Shown here: piece by piece, positions 6,895 through 14,598 of the stretch
How the letters are laid out: every line of letters starts with the position of its first letter
How positions within the stretch are numbered: position 1 is the stretch's first letter
Assembly: GCA_964528445.1 (NCBI GenBank)
Contig: CAZGSL010000019.1
Span: 1 to 36,255, forward strand
Direction of reading: 5' to 3'
From: JAXHMM01 sp964528445
GTDB lineage: Bacteria; Bacteroidota; Rhodothermia; Balneolales; Balneolaceae
Length of the DNA: 36,255 bases
The notes under the pieces: model-generated
Database searches by the model: none
What the model saw: only the letters and a program-made list of their open reading frames with translations
What the model was told of the DNA's origin: nothing
Translations under genes and position numbers: made by a program

Positions 6895-8952
6895 CTACAA
6901 TTCGTTCTCGAGCTGTTCGATCTGATCCCTGATCCGGGCCGCCTCTTCGAACTCCATATTCTTCGCCGCAGTATACATGGAATCCCTCAGATATTCGAGA
7001 AACTTCTCCTTGCTCTCGAAGGTAATCTCCTTCATGGCGGGATTTGCCTTGTATTTTATGCCCTCCTCGGCCACTTTCACCATCTCCAGCGGTTCGCTGC
7101 CGTCTTCCATCTCCGGGGCTCCCTCCTCCAGATCGAAATCCTTTTTGGAGATCAGGGTGGGATCGACCAGCGGCTTCAGCTCCTTCTCGATGGTCTTCGG
7201 TGTGATGCCGTGCTCCTCGTTAAACTCTTTCTGGATGCGCCGGCGCCGCTCGGTCTCTTCGATCACCGTACGCATGCTGTCGGTGACTTTGTCGGCGTAC
7301 AAAATGGCCTTCCCCTCCACATTCCGGGCCGCCCGGCCGATAATCTGGAAAAGCGATGTCTCGGAACGCAGGAATCCCTCCTTGTCGGCGTCCAGGATAG
7401 CCACCAGGCTCAATTCGGGAATATCGATTCCCTCACGGAGGAGGTTGATCCCCACCAGCACGTCGAAATCACCGCGGCGATATTTATAGAGTACCTCCAC
7501 CCGCTCCATGGCATTCAGCTCGCTGTGCATATAGGCCGCCGAAATGCCGATGCTTTTCAGGTACTCGCTGAGCTCTTCGCTCAACCGTTTGGTGAGCGTG
7601 ATGCAGAGCACGCGGTGGCCACGCTCCACGCGGTCCCGGATCTCCCCGATCAGGTCGTCAATCTGGTTCTCCACAGGACGTACCTCCACCTCCGGCTCCA
7701 TCAGTCCCGTGGGACGAACGATCTGCTCGACCACCACACCATCGCTTTTCTCCAGCTCGTAATCGCTGGGCGTGGCGCTCACGAAGATCGCCTGGTTGAC
7801 CATCTCCTCCCACTCCTCGAAGGTGAGCGGGCGGTTGTCCAGTGCCGAAGGCAGGCGGAAGCCGTGCTCCACCAGCTCCATTTTCCGGGAGCGGTCCCCC
7901 CCGTACATGGCCGATATCTGGGGAACGGTCTGGTGGCTCTCGTCCACGATCAGCAGAAAATCGTCCGGGAAGTAGTCAAACAGGCAGTAGGGCCGCTCAC
8001 CCGGTTTGCGGTTGCTCAGGTAGCGCGAGTAGTTTTCAATGCCCGAACAGTAGCCGATCTCCTGGATCATCTCCAGGTCGAACAGCGTGCGCTGTTCCAG
8101 CCGTTTGGCTTCCATCAGCCTGCCCTCGTCGGTCAGCGTGCCGACCCGGTCGTTCAGTTCCTCCCGGATCTGATCAACCGCCTGCTCCAGGCGACTCTTG
8201 GAAGTCACGTAGTGGGAGGCGGGGTAGATTCGGAACTCCTCCACGGTCTCCCTCACGTCGCCGGTGTCCGGATCGAACAACTCCATCTTTTCGATCTCGT
8301 CACCCCAGAAGGAGATCCGGAGTCCCTCCTCCGCATAGGCCGGGTAGAGATCAACCACGTCACCCCGCACCCGGAAAGTCCCCCGTGTAAATTCCCGGTC
8401 GTCCCGCGTATAGTGCAGGTCCACCAGTTCATAGAGCAGACTGTTGCGGGGCACCTCGTTTCCGGTTTCAAGCGTGATGATAAGCTTTTCGTACTCCGAC
8501 GGCGAGCCTATGCCGTAGATACAGCTCACCGAGGAGACGATAATCACATCCCGGCGTCCGCTGAGCAGCGAACTGGTGGCGCGCAGCCGGAGACGCTGTA
8601 TCTCGTCATTGATGGAGAGATCCTTCTCGATGTATTTGTCCTGTGTGGAGAGGTACGCCTCCGGCTGGTAGTAGTCGTAATAGGAGATAAAAAACTCCAC
8701 CCGGTTTTCCGGGAAGAAATCGCTGAACTCCCGGTAGAGCTGGGCCGCCAGCGTCTTGTTGTGACTCATCACGAGGGTGGGACGCTGCACTTCGTCGATG
8801 ACGCCCGATACGGTCCGGGTTTTTCCCGACCCGGTAATGCCGAGGAGCGTCTGGTACCGGTCTCCCGCCTCCACACCTTCCACGAGTTCCCTGATAGCCT
8901 CCGGCTGGTCGCCTGCCGGGGGCCAGGGTGACTGTAAATTAAAATCGGACAT
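6895..8952 (-). CDS. uvrB: Excinuclease ABC subunit UvrB
   Basis: UvrB is the damage-verification helicase of nucleotide excision repair, working with UvrA, UvrC and UvrD. The 685-residue product is full length. Walker A GITGSGKT is at 38-45, the beta-hairpin with the tyrosine cluster YYDYYQPEAY at 91-100, and helicase motifs include VDESHQTVPQI, FVSATPSDYE, REGIDIPELSLVAILDADKE and QIIGRAARN. The C-terminal UVR domain that contacts UvrC ends the protein (YTAAKNMEFEEAARIRDQIE). AAGGAAGAG lies about 10 bases before the ATG. I see no E. coli-type LexA box in the 315-base upstream region; damage control, if any, would use another operator. Confidence 0.96.
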   Translation of the reverse strand: MSDFNLQSPWPPAGDQPEAIRELVEGVEAGDRYQTLLGITGSGKTRTVSGVIDEVQRPTLVMSHNKTLAAQLYREFSDFFPENRVEFFISYYDYYQPEAYLSTQDKYIEKDLSINDEIQRLRLRATSSLLSGRRDVIIVSSVSCIYGIGSPSEYEKLIITLETGNEVPRNSLLYELVDLHYTRDDREFTRGTFRVRGDVVDLYPAYAEEGLRISFWGDEIEKMELFDPDTGDVRETVEEFRIYPASHYVTSKSRLEQAVDQIREELNDRVGTLTDEGRLMEAKRLEQRTLFDLEMIQEIGYCSGIENYSRYLSNRKPGERPYCLFDYFPDDFLLIVDESHQTVPQISAMYGGDRSRKMELVEHGFRLPSALDNRPLTFEEWEEMVNQAIFVSATPSDYELEKSDGVVVEQIVRPTGLMEPEVEVRPVENQIDDLIGEIRDRVERGHRVLCITLTKRLSEELSEYLKSIGISAAYMHSELNAMERVEVLYKYRRGDFDVLVGINLLREGIDIPELSLVAILDADKEGFLRSETSLFQIIGRAARNVEGKAILYADKVTDSMRTVIEETERRRRIQKEFNEEHGITPKTIEKELKPLVDPTLISKKDFDLEEGAPEMEDGSEPLEMVKVAEEGIKYKANPAMKEITFESKEKFLEYLRDSMYTAAKNMEFEEAARIRDQIEQLENEL

Positions 8953-9267
8953 AAAAGGGTCTCTTCCTTCTTTTTATCGTTCCGCCGCTGCTGTTCTACC
9001 CGAACCGGTCGGGCGCCGTTCGGTTGGCCCGTTGCCGCCGTGGTGGTAGACATCATTCCAAAACGTCCTGCCGCCCCCTATCATTCTTTTAAAATCACAC
9101 ATTTTCCCGGGAGTTGACAACAATAATCTTCCTTTTTCTTACCGTATAATCCGTCCCCCGGCCAACCTAACCCCGATGCGGGGGCGTCCGCCTACAATTC
9201 GCCTAAAAACTGGTTATATTCGTTCCATTCAGAGCGGTAATCCCACTAGAGCAGTCTGCCACCATTC
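8953..9267. other. Divergent intergenic region between uvrB and tyrA
   Basis: This 315-base stretch must carry the promoters for uvrB (leftward) and tyrA (rightward). It has a GC-rich uvrB-proximal half with a loose inverted repeat (CCGAAC at 9000-9005, GTTCGG at 9018-9023) and an AT-rich part around 9080-9150. TATATTCG at 9215-9222 is close to the Bacteroidota -7 element, but no TTG lies at the right distance upstream. No gene, tRNA or riboswitch is recognised. Confidence 0.5.
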
Positions 9268-10401
9268 ATGACCCCAAAAGAAGAGTCCCTTGACCCCCAG
9301 CGGGAACGGATCGATGAGATCGACCGCCGGATACTGGATCTGCTTTCCGAGAGAAACGACATTATTCGTCAGGTGATCGAAAAAAAGATCAGCGAACGAC
9401 TTCCCATCTACGCTCCCGGCAGGGAGGAACAGAAAACGGAGATGTTCCGCCGGGAGGCGGAAAAACGGGAACTGGATCCCGACTGGGCGGAGGATTTTCT
9501 GCGCATGATCATGTCCTCTTCCCGCGCCAGCCAGTCCACCAGCCGTTTCCCCACCGCCACCGACCAACCCAAAGAGATTCTTATTGTGGGAGCCAAAGGG
9601 GGCATGGGCAGCCTTTACGCGCGCGTCGCCGAACAGACGGGCCACCGGGTCCGGCGCATCGACAAGCACAACTGGCACGAACTGGAGGAGATGGCCGAGG
9701 ATCTGGATATGGCCATCGTTTCGGTCCCCATCAACGTAACGGTGGAAGTCATACGGCGGCTGGCGCCTAAACTGAAACCCGGGACGCTGCTGGCAGATTT
9801 CACCAGCAACAAGTCCAGGCCCATCCGCGCCATGCTGGAAGAGCACGAGGGTCCGGTGGCGGGTCTGCACCCCATGCACGGGCCGGGCGTACAGAACCTC
9901 TCCAAGCAGCTCATGGTGGTCTGTCCGGCGCGGAAGCCTGGGGCGGTGGAGTGGTTTGTCGATCAGTGCCGGCTGTGGGGCATGCGCGTGATCGAGGCGG
10001 AGCCAGAAAAACACGATCACGTCATGCACCTGGTACAGGGACTGCGGCACTACGTGGCCCTGCTTCACGGCTCATTCATGAAAACCTACGACCTGGATCC
10101 GAGGGACATGCTCGAATACAGCAGTCCCATCTACCGGGCCGAACTGATGATGACGGGACGGATTTTTGCCCAGAGTGCGGAACTGTACGCCGACATCGTC
10201 TTCGCCGACGAGGAGCGGAGGGAGCTGCTGCTGAACTTTTTCGAGCATCATAAAAAGCTGGCCGAACTGGTTGAGGCAGACGACAAGGAGGGATTTATCC
10301 GGGAGTTCGAGGCCGTTACCGACTTTTTTGGCAGCTTCGCCTCCCAGGCACTGCAAGAGAGCGGTTACCTGATAAACCGGCTCGCGGACCGTTTTGCCTG
10401 A
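9268..10401 (+). CDS. tyrA: Bifunctional chorismate mutase / prephenate dehydrogenase (T-protein)
   Basis: The enzyme converts chorismate to prephenate and then to 4-hydroxyphenylpyruvate in tyrosine synthesis. Residues ~8-90 form an AroQ chorismate mutase domain (RERIDEIDRRILDLLSERN, YAPGREEQKTEMF). Residues ~103-200 are an NAD-binding domain with GAKGGMG at 108-114. HPMHGPG at 201-207 provides the His corresponding to the E. coli catalytic His197, and the C-terminal dimerisation domain has LVQGLRHYVALLHGS and SSPIYRAELMMTGRIFAQ. The length (377 residues) and the C-terminal half closely resemble the enterobacterial T-protein, an architecture I would not expect as the default in Bacteroidota, so ancient transfer is possible. 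It is followed after 46 bases by the outer-membrane protein pair. Confidence 0.93.
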   Translation: MTPKEESLDPQRERIDEIDRRILDLLSERNDIIRQVIEKKISERLPIYAPGREEQKTEMFRREAEKRELDPDWAEDFLRMIMSSSRASQSTSRFPTATDQPKEILIVGAKGGMGSLYARVAEQTGHRVRRIDKHNWHELEEMAEDLDMAIVSVPINVTVEVIRRLAPKLKPGTLLADFTSNKSRPIRAMLEEHEGPVAGLHPMHGPGVQNLSKQLMVVCPARKPGAVEWFVDQCRLWGMRVIEAEPEKHDHVMHLVQGLRHYVALLHGSFMKTYDLDPRDMLEYSSPIYRAELMMTGRIFAQSAELYADIVFADEERRELLLNFFEHHKKLAELVEADDKEGFIREFEAVTDFFGSFASQALQESGYLINRLADRFA

Positions 10402-10447
10402 GGCGGGACCGATCGGTCATCCATAACAGACGAACCCAGCTTCCCCT

Positions 10448-11062
10448 GTGATCAGAAAGACCGGCACCTTTTTACTCCTTTTGCTTCTTACCGGCCTGCC
10501 CCTCCGGGCACCGGCACAATCCCAGGCTTTTCAGACCCTGCGGCTTCAGGCGGAGGGAGCCCTGCAGCTGGCGGACAATTCGTTCACACAAAACTGGCGG
10601 GCCGCCCCGGTTGCCGGTATCCTGTTCGCCACCCCGTTTTACGCGGGTGAGCTGCAGGCCGGACTCCGATATACCCGCTTCAGAAGCAGGGCCCAAAAAC
10701 GTTTTTCGGATTTTCACTCTTTCTACGTGCGGATCGGCTGGGGATACCCGCTTTCGCTGAGCGACCGGTTGCTCTTACGGCCGGTTATAAGCCTCGGTAA
10801 CAGCTACATGCGATTCGACCGAGCTGCGAGTTACACCCGTCCCGGCGCGGACTGGTCGCATACCTTCGACCGGAACGAAAGCGAGATCGCCTGGGAAGGG
10901 ACAGTGAGCCTGGAATTCCGTCTGGACCCGACCTGGTCCCTGCACGCCTCGTTTGCCTATAATCGTACCCTCACGTTTCATCCCCTCCGTCAAATTATGC
11001 TGACCGCCGGTATCTCCCACAGCCTGGAGAGCCCCCGCTGGCTGAGGAATTTCCTGAAATGA
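10448..11062 (+). CDS. Predicted outer-membrane beta-barrel protein (unknown function)
   Basis: I do not recognise a named family. The 204-residue product starts at GTG (10448) and opens with a clear signal peptide (FLLLLLLTGLPLRAPAQ). The rest shows alternating hydrophobic/polar strands with aromatic girdle residues typical of a small barrel: AGELQAGLRYTRFRS, FHSFYVRIGWGYPLSL, LRPVISLGNSYMRF, TVSLEFRLDPTWSLHASFAY, IMLTAGISHSLE. About eight strands would fit. Its TGA overlaps the ATG of the next gene (ATGA at 11059-11062), so the two are translationally coupled and probably work together at the outer membrane. Role unknown. Confidence 0.75.
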   Translation: MIRKTGTFLLLLLLTGLPLRAPAQSQAFQTLRLQAEGALQLADNSFTQNWRAAPVAGILFATPFYAGELQAGLRYTRFRSRAQKRFSDFHSFYVRIGWGYPLSLSDRLLLRPVISLGNSYMRFDRAASYTRPGADWSHTFDRNESEIAWEGTVSLEFRLDPTWSLHASFAYNRTLTFHPLRQIMLTAGISHSLESPRWLRNFLK

Positions 11063-13029
11063 GAACAGCGGCCGGTACCATACTGCTTTTTTTGATGGCC
11101 TCTCTCGCCATGGGACAGCAGAAAGCCGACTCCGCCCGGGCCGGACCGATATCCACGGCGGACGCGATGCGGCCGTTCCAGGCAGCCAGCTCCTTGTTTC
11201 CCTGGAACGCTGCCTCTCCCGACCTGTTCAGCGGCTGGATGGATGGGGGATTGTACGGCTACTACGGGCCGCAGCCCGAAATTTTTATTGACGGCCTTGA
11301 AGCGGATGCGGAGATGTTCGGCTGGCTGAACCTGAACATGCTGCCCCTTTTCCTCGAGGAGGTGTCGTCCGTCCGGTATTCGACACGGGCCGGTATTCAC
11401 CGCGGGACCCGAACAGGCGCCGGCTGGCTGGATTTTAAACTCGCGTCTCCCGACAGCGGCTGGAGTGCCGGGGCGTCCGCCTACCTGGGTAACGAGGGCG
11501 GTGATCCCGGCCCCTGGGCATACGACTCCGGCCGGGTCACCCCGAATGTGGATCGGTGGGGACCGGACGCATCGCTTACCGTATCCTACGCAGGGGGCGG
11601 CTGGTACGTCCGCGGCATGGGAGCCCGGCGAAAAAATCACCCCACCGACCTGATTTCCATGCGCAGGCTGAACAACCAGCGCTACCTTCCCGAAACCGAC
11701 ACCTTCCATCACATAGTGACCAAATCGGGAGGGGCCCTCCTGGAAACCGGGTACCGGAACCGTACATGGACCCTGAGAATACGCGGGCTCTACGGCCGGA
11801 ACGAGGATTTCCTGTTCCTTCCCTTCTTCGGACGGGAGGTGCCGGCAGACATCCGCTACCGGCAGCTTGCCGCGGAGATCTCCCATGCCGAAGGCCCCTG
11901 GAGCTGGTCGGCCAGGTATCTATACGACCACAAAGAGGCCGGCTATCGTGCCAACATCCTCAGGTACGACCTGGAGCAGTCCTCTTCCAGCCATAAGGCC
12001 GCCCTCGAGACCACGTGGGATGGCGGACGGCTGAAGCTGAATCCCGGCGTCATTTTTCGGAGGACCAGCAGCGCCGGGAGAGGCCTGCGGAAAGAACCGG
12101 CTCTCATCTCCACCCTCTACCTGCGGGGAACATACATGATCGGAGAGAATATGGTGCTGAAAACAGGAGGGACGGTGGAGGAAGGCTACGGAGACCGGGG
12201 GATCTCATTTTTCCTGGGGTCACGGATCTCTCCCTTTCCGTTCCTGACGTTGGAATCCCGGCTGTTTCATGAGCAACTTCCACCCTGGCGGGGAAACGCC
12301 TTCGCATGGTGGAGCAGCCGGGGCTACGAATTTCCAGCCGGAGATCCCGTCGGTCCCGACCCGGTTCACCCGTTGAAAACCGGAAGGCTGAACGGTGCTG
12401 AGCTGACTCACCGCTACCGGCTCTCTCCCAGCCTGACCATCTCCCTTGAACACCGCTGGGTCCGTCATCTCCGCCTGGGTATTCCCTGGCAGAAGGTAGA
12501 ACCGGATTTGAGCTACGATGTTCGGCCGGGGGAATATACGTTCACTTATCACTCCGGCAACCGCATGCAAAACCAGGTGACGTTTATCCACGAGGCCTCT
12601 TCCTGGCGACAGGAGGGGGGAATACTGCTGCAGCACCATTCGGGTGGGGAAAATCGCTACCGGGACTATTTCGCCCAAATTCCCAATCTTCGTTTTCATT
12701 ACAACCTCCGGTGGCGTGCCGCTCCCCATACCCGAATTGGAATCCGGGTCCGGTACAACGCCCCCACCCGTTGGAGGGAGTTCGAGGCGGTGGAGGGACG
12801 GGAGTACCGTTCCCTGGTCCCTTTCTTTCCTCGCCAGACCGGAATTTTTCGGACGGAGACCCCCTCCTGGCTGGACCTGGAGTTCCGGGCTCGAAAGTGG
12901 TTCTGGAATCGCCGGCTATCCCTGCAGATCTCTCTTCAGAATATGCTTGGCGCGGAAGTGCGCATGCATCCGCTGGGAGCGGAAAAATCCACGCTCCTCC
13001 AGATTCGGGCCACCCTGCGACTTCCGTAA
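11059..13029 (+). CDS. TonB-dependent-receptor-like outer-membrane protein
   Basis: The 656-residue product has a signal peptide (LLFLMASLAMGQQ). A short plug-like region at about 55-130 (PQPEIFIDGLEADAEMF, FLEEVSSVRYSTRAG) carries the IDG motif and the 'single-statement' pattern of TonB plugs. A long barrel follows, with many amphipathic strands to the C-terminus (RRLSLQISLQNMLGAEVRMH, LLQIRATLRLP). It is shorter than SusC-type receptors, lacks the usual N-terminal carboxypeptidase-like domain, and I see no clear TonB box, so it may be a reduced receptor or a receptor-like structural barrel. It overlaps the preceding barrel gene by 4 bases and ends just before a strong terminator. Substrate unknown; there is no SusD partner. 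Confidence 0.7.
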   Translation: MRTAAGTILLFLMASLAMGQQKADSARAGPISTADAMRPFQAASSLFPWNAASPDLFSGWMDGGLYGYYGPQPEIFIDGLEADAEMFGWLNLNMLPLFLEEVSSVRYSTRAGIHRGTRTGAGWLDFKLASPDSGWSAGASAYLGNEGGDPGPWAYDSGRVTPNVDRWGPDASLTVSYAGGGWYVRGMGARRKNHPTDLISMRRLNNQRYLPETDTFHHIVTKSGGALLETGYRNRTWTLRIRGLYGRNEDFLFLPFFGREVPADIRYRQLAAEISHAEGPWSWSARYLYDHKEAGYRANILRYDLEQSSSSHKAALETTWDGGRLKLNPGVIFRRTSSAGRGLRKEPALISTLYLRGTYMIGENMVLKTGGTVEEGYGDRGISFFLGSRISPFPFLTLESRLFHEQLPPWRGNAFAWWSSRGYEFPAGDPVGPDPVHPLKTGRLNGAELTHRYRLSPSLTISLEHRWVRHLRLGIPWQKVEPDLSYDVRPGEYTFTYHSGNRMQNQVTFIHEASSWRQEGGILLQHHSGGENRYRDYFAQIPNLRFHYNLRWRAAPHTRIGIRVRYNAPTRWREFEAVEGREYRSLVPFFPRQTGIFRTETPSWLDLEFRARKWFWNRRLSLQISLQNMLGAEVRMHPLGAEKSTLLQIRATLRLP

Positions 13030-13050
13030 CACCATTTATCAGAAGCCCAT

Positions 13051-13097
13051 AAAAAATCCCCCGGCCCGGTTATATCCGGAACGGGGGAATTTTTTTA
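13051..13097. terminator. Bidirectional intrinsic terminator between convergent genes
   Basis: An inverted repeat pairs TCCCCCG (13057-13063) with CGGGGGA (13082-13088). The A run at 13051-13056 can pair with the following T run, giving a T-tract on both strands. It lies between the TonB-like gene and the convergent ompA-family gene and can serve both. Confidence 0.75.
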
Positions 13098-13133
13098 TTC
13101 GCGTTGCATGCCGCCGGTCAAGCGGTATGTATC

Positions 13134-14393
13134 TCAGTTGCTCTCGCCGGCATAGCTGAAGACCAGCCGTACGTAGCGGTTCATGGCATGGACCGTTTCG
13201 CTATCACCCTGCAGGACGGGGCTGTTTTCGCCCAGCGCCACGGTTTCCAGCCGGTTTTCGGATATTCCCTGGTTGACCAGGTACTCGCGGACCGACTCGG
13301 CCCTTTGCTCGGAAAGATCCATGTTGTACTCCTCCGAGCCCCGGGAATCGGCATGGCCCTCAATGCGCACTCTCAGGCTGGGATAATCCTGAAGCACCTG
13401 GGCCAGGAGGTCCAGTTGATCCAGGGAGGTCTCCAGAAGCGTCGCCTCGTCGTATTCAAAGTGAATGTTGTTGATGATACTCAACAACATATCCCTCAGC
13501 TCCTCGCTCACACGGTCCGTCTGGCCGCGGGCCTCTTTCAATTCTTCCAGGGCCTGGAGGGTTTCCTCGTTGAGCTCCACGTTTTCCCGGCTCAGCTCGC
13601 GGTTCTCTTCCGCGATTTTGCGCGCCTCACTGGAGGCCGACCGGGCATCTTCCGCCGCACGGCGCGTGGCCTGCATTTCGTTCATCATCTGGCGGTGCAT
13701 CTGTTCCCGGCTGCTCATCTGGTCTTCACCCCCGAAACGGAACACGATTCCGAACGTATGGGTCAGAAAATCGTCGTGATCCTTTCCGTCGTAATCGGGA
13801 CGCGGCCACTCGCCAATACGGGCGAACTCGCCTTGCGTGGAGGGATAGGTGTCTATCTCATCGCTGAACGTACGGTGATACGTCATTTCGTATTTGAATC
13901 CCACCTTCTCGGAGAGTTCATACTGCACACCCCCGCCAAACGGGATCTCGAACGCGCTCGAATTTTTGCCGTTCTCATGCTTCAGGAAGTTGACGCCCAG
14001 TCCGGCCATAAGGTAGGGCTTGATTCCGATATCCTCCCTGATAATCGCGCCGTTGTTAAATTTGAAACGGCCCATGAGGTTCATATTGAGATTGTCGGTA
14101 CTGAACTCCTTTCCCCTCAATTCGCCGGCATGTTCGTTGGTAGAGAAATCCAGCTCCATTTTGGAAAACTGGAGTCCGACGTCAAAAGAGGAACTAAGGT
14201 AACGGGAGAGTCCCATTCCCCAGAGGTAATCCGATTCGGAAGTGCCGAACATCTCATTGCCGAGGTCACCGTCGTAGGAATGGCTTCCCACCACCATATC
14301 CAGGGACCAGGGCTGCTCGCTGGTCTGCGCCTGCAGTACATTGGCCCCAATAAAGAAGAGTAACGCAGAGGTAATTAATAGTAAACGTTTCAT
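13134..14393 (-). CDS. OmpA-family outer-membrane protein with barrel, coiled coil and peptidoglycan-binding domain
   Basis: The 419-residue product has a signal peptide (LLLITSALLFFIGANVLQAQ). A beta-barrel at about 25-220 follows, ending with HTFGIVFRFGG. Residues 225-305 are a Glu/Arg/Gln-rich segment that is probably a coiled coil (AEENRELSRENVELNEETLQ). The OmpA C-terminal domain at about 308-414 has the motif GHADSRGSEEYNMDLSEQRA, including D349 and R364, which correspond to the residues that grip diaminopimelate in OmpA. The coiled coil between barrel and OmpA domain probably spans the periplasm. The protein likely tethers the outer membrane to the cell wall. The gene faces the TonB-like gene across a shared terminator. 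Confidence 0.9.
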   Translation of the reverse strand: MKRLLLITSALLFFIGANVLQAQTSEQPWSLDMVVGSHSYDGDLGNEMFGTSESDYLWGMGLSRYLSSSFDVGLQFSKMELDFSTNEHAGELRGKEFSTDNLNMNLMGRFKFNNGAIIREDIGIKPYLMAGLGVNFLKHENGKNSSAFEIPFGGGVQYELSEKVGFKYEMTYHRTFSDEIDTYPSTQGEFARIGEWPRPDYDGKDHDDFLTHTFGIVFRFGGEDQMSSREQMHRQMMNEMQATRRAAEDARSASSEARKIAEENRELSRENVELNEETLQALEELKEARGQTDRVSEELRDMLLSIINNIHFEYDEATLLETSLDQLDLLAQVLQDYPSLRVRIEGHADSRGSEEYNMDLSEQRAESVREYLVNQGISENRLETVALGENSPVLQGDSETVHAMNRYVRLVFSYAGESN

Positions 14394-14475
14394 AATATTT
14401 ATGTCATTTGAAATTTATATTGTAAGTACAAGATAGCTAAAATTCACGCCGTTAATCTGCTTATTTATATATCAA

Positions 14476-14495
14476 TCAGGAAATATTGTTCCTGA
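14476..14495. repeat. Near-palindromic 20-base inverted repeat upstream of the OmpA-family gene
   Basis: TCAGGAA (14476-14482) and TTCCTGA (14489-14495) flank a 6-base centre in an AT-rich region, 82 bases before the OmpA-family start codon. There is no T-tract that would make it a good terminator, so a regulator-binding site is as likely. Only one copy was noticed. Confidence 0.4.
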
Positions 14496-14598
14496 AAAAC
14501 ATTTTAAACTGCATTTGCGGAGATTGATGGTTGCAACATCCGCTCAACGGAGAGTTTACATCCTTTAAAACACCGTTATGGAACCTTTTCATTCCACA

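Noticed and set aside
6892..8931. 679-codon open frame on the plus strand antisense to uvrB
   Set aside because: It mirrors uvrB almost end to end, has no recognisable domain, and arises from GC-rich codon use that avoids stops on the opposite strand.
9114..9150. TTGACA and TATAAT as a sigma-70 promoter for tyrA
   Set aside because: The spacer is 25 bases, far from 17, and the group normally uses another consensus.
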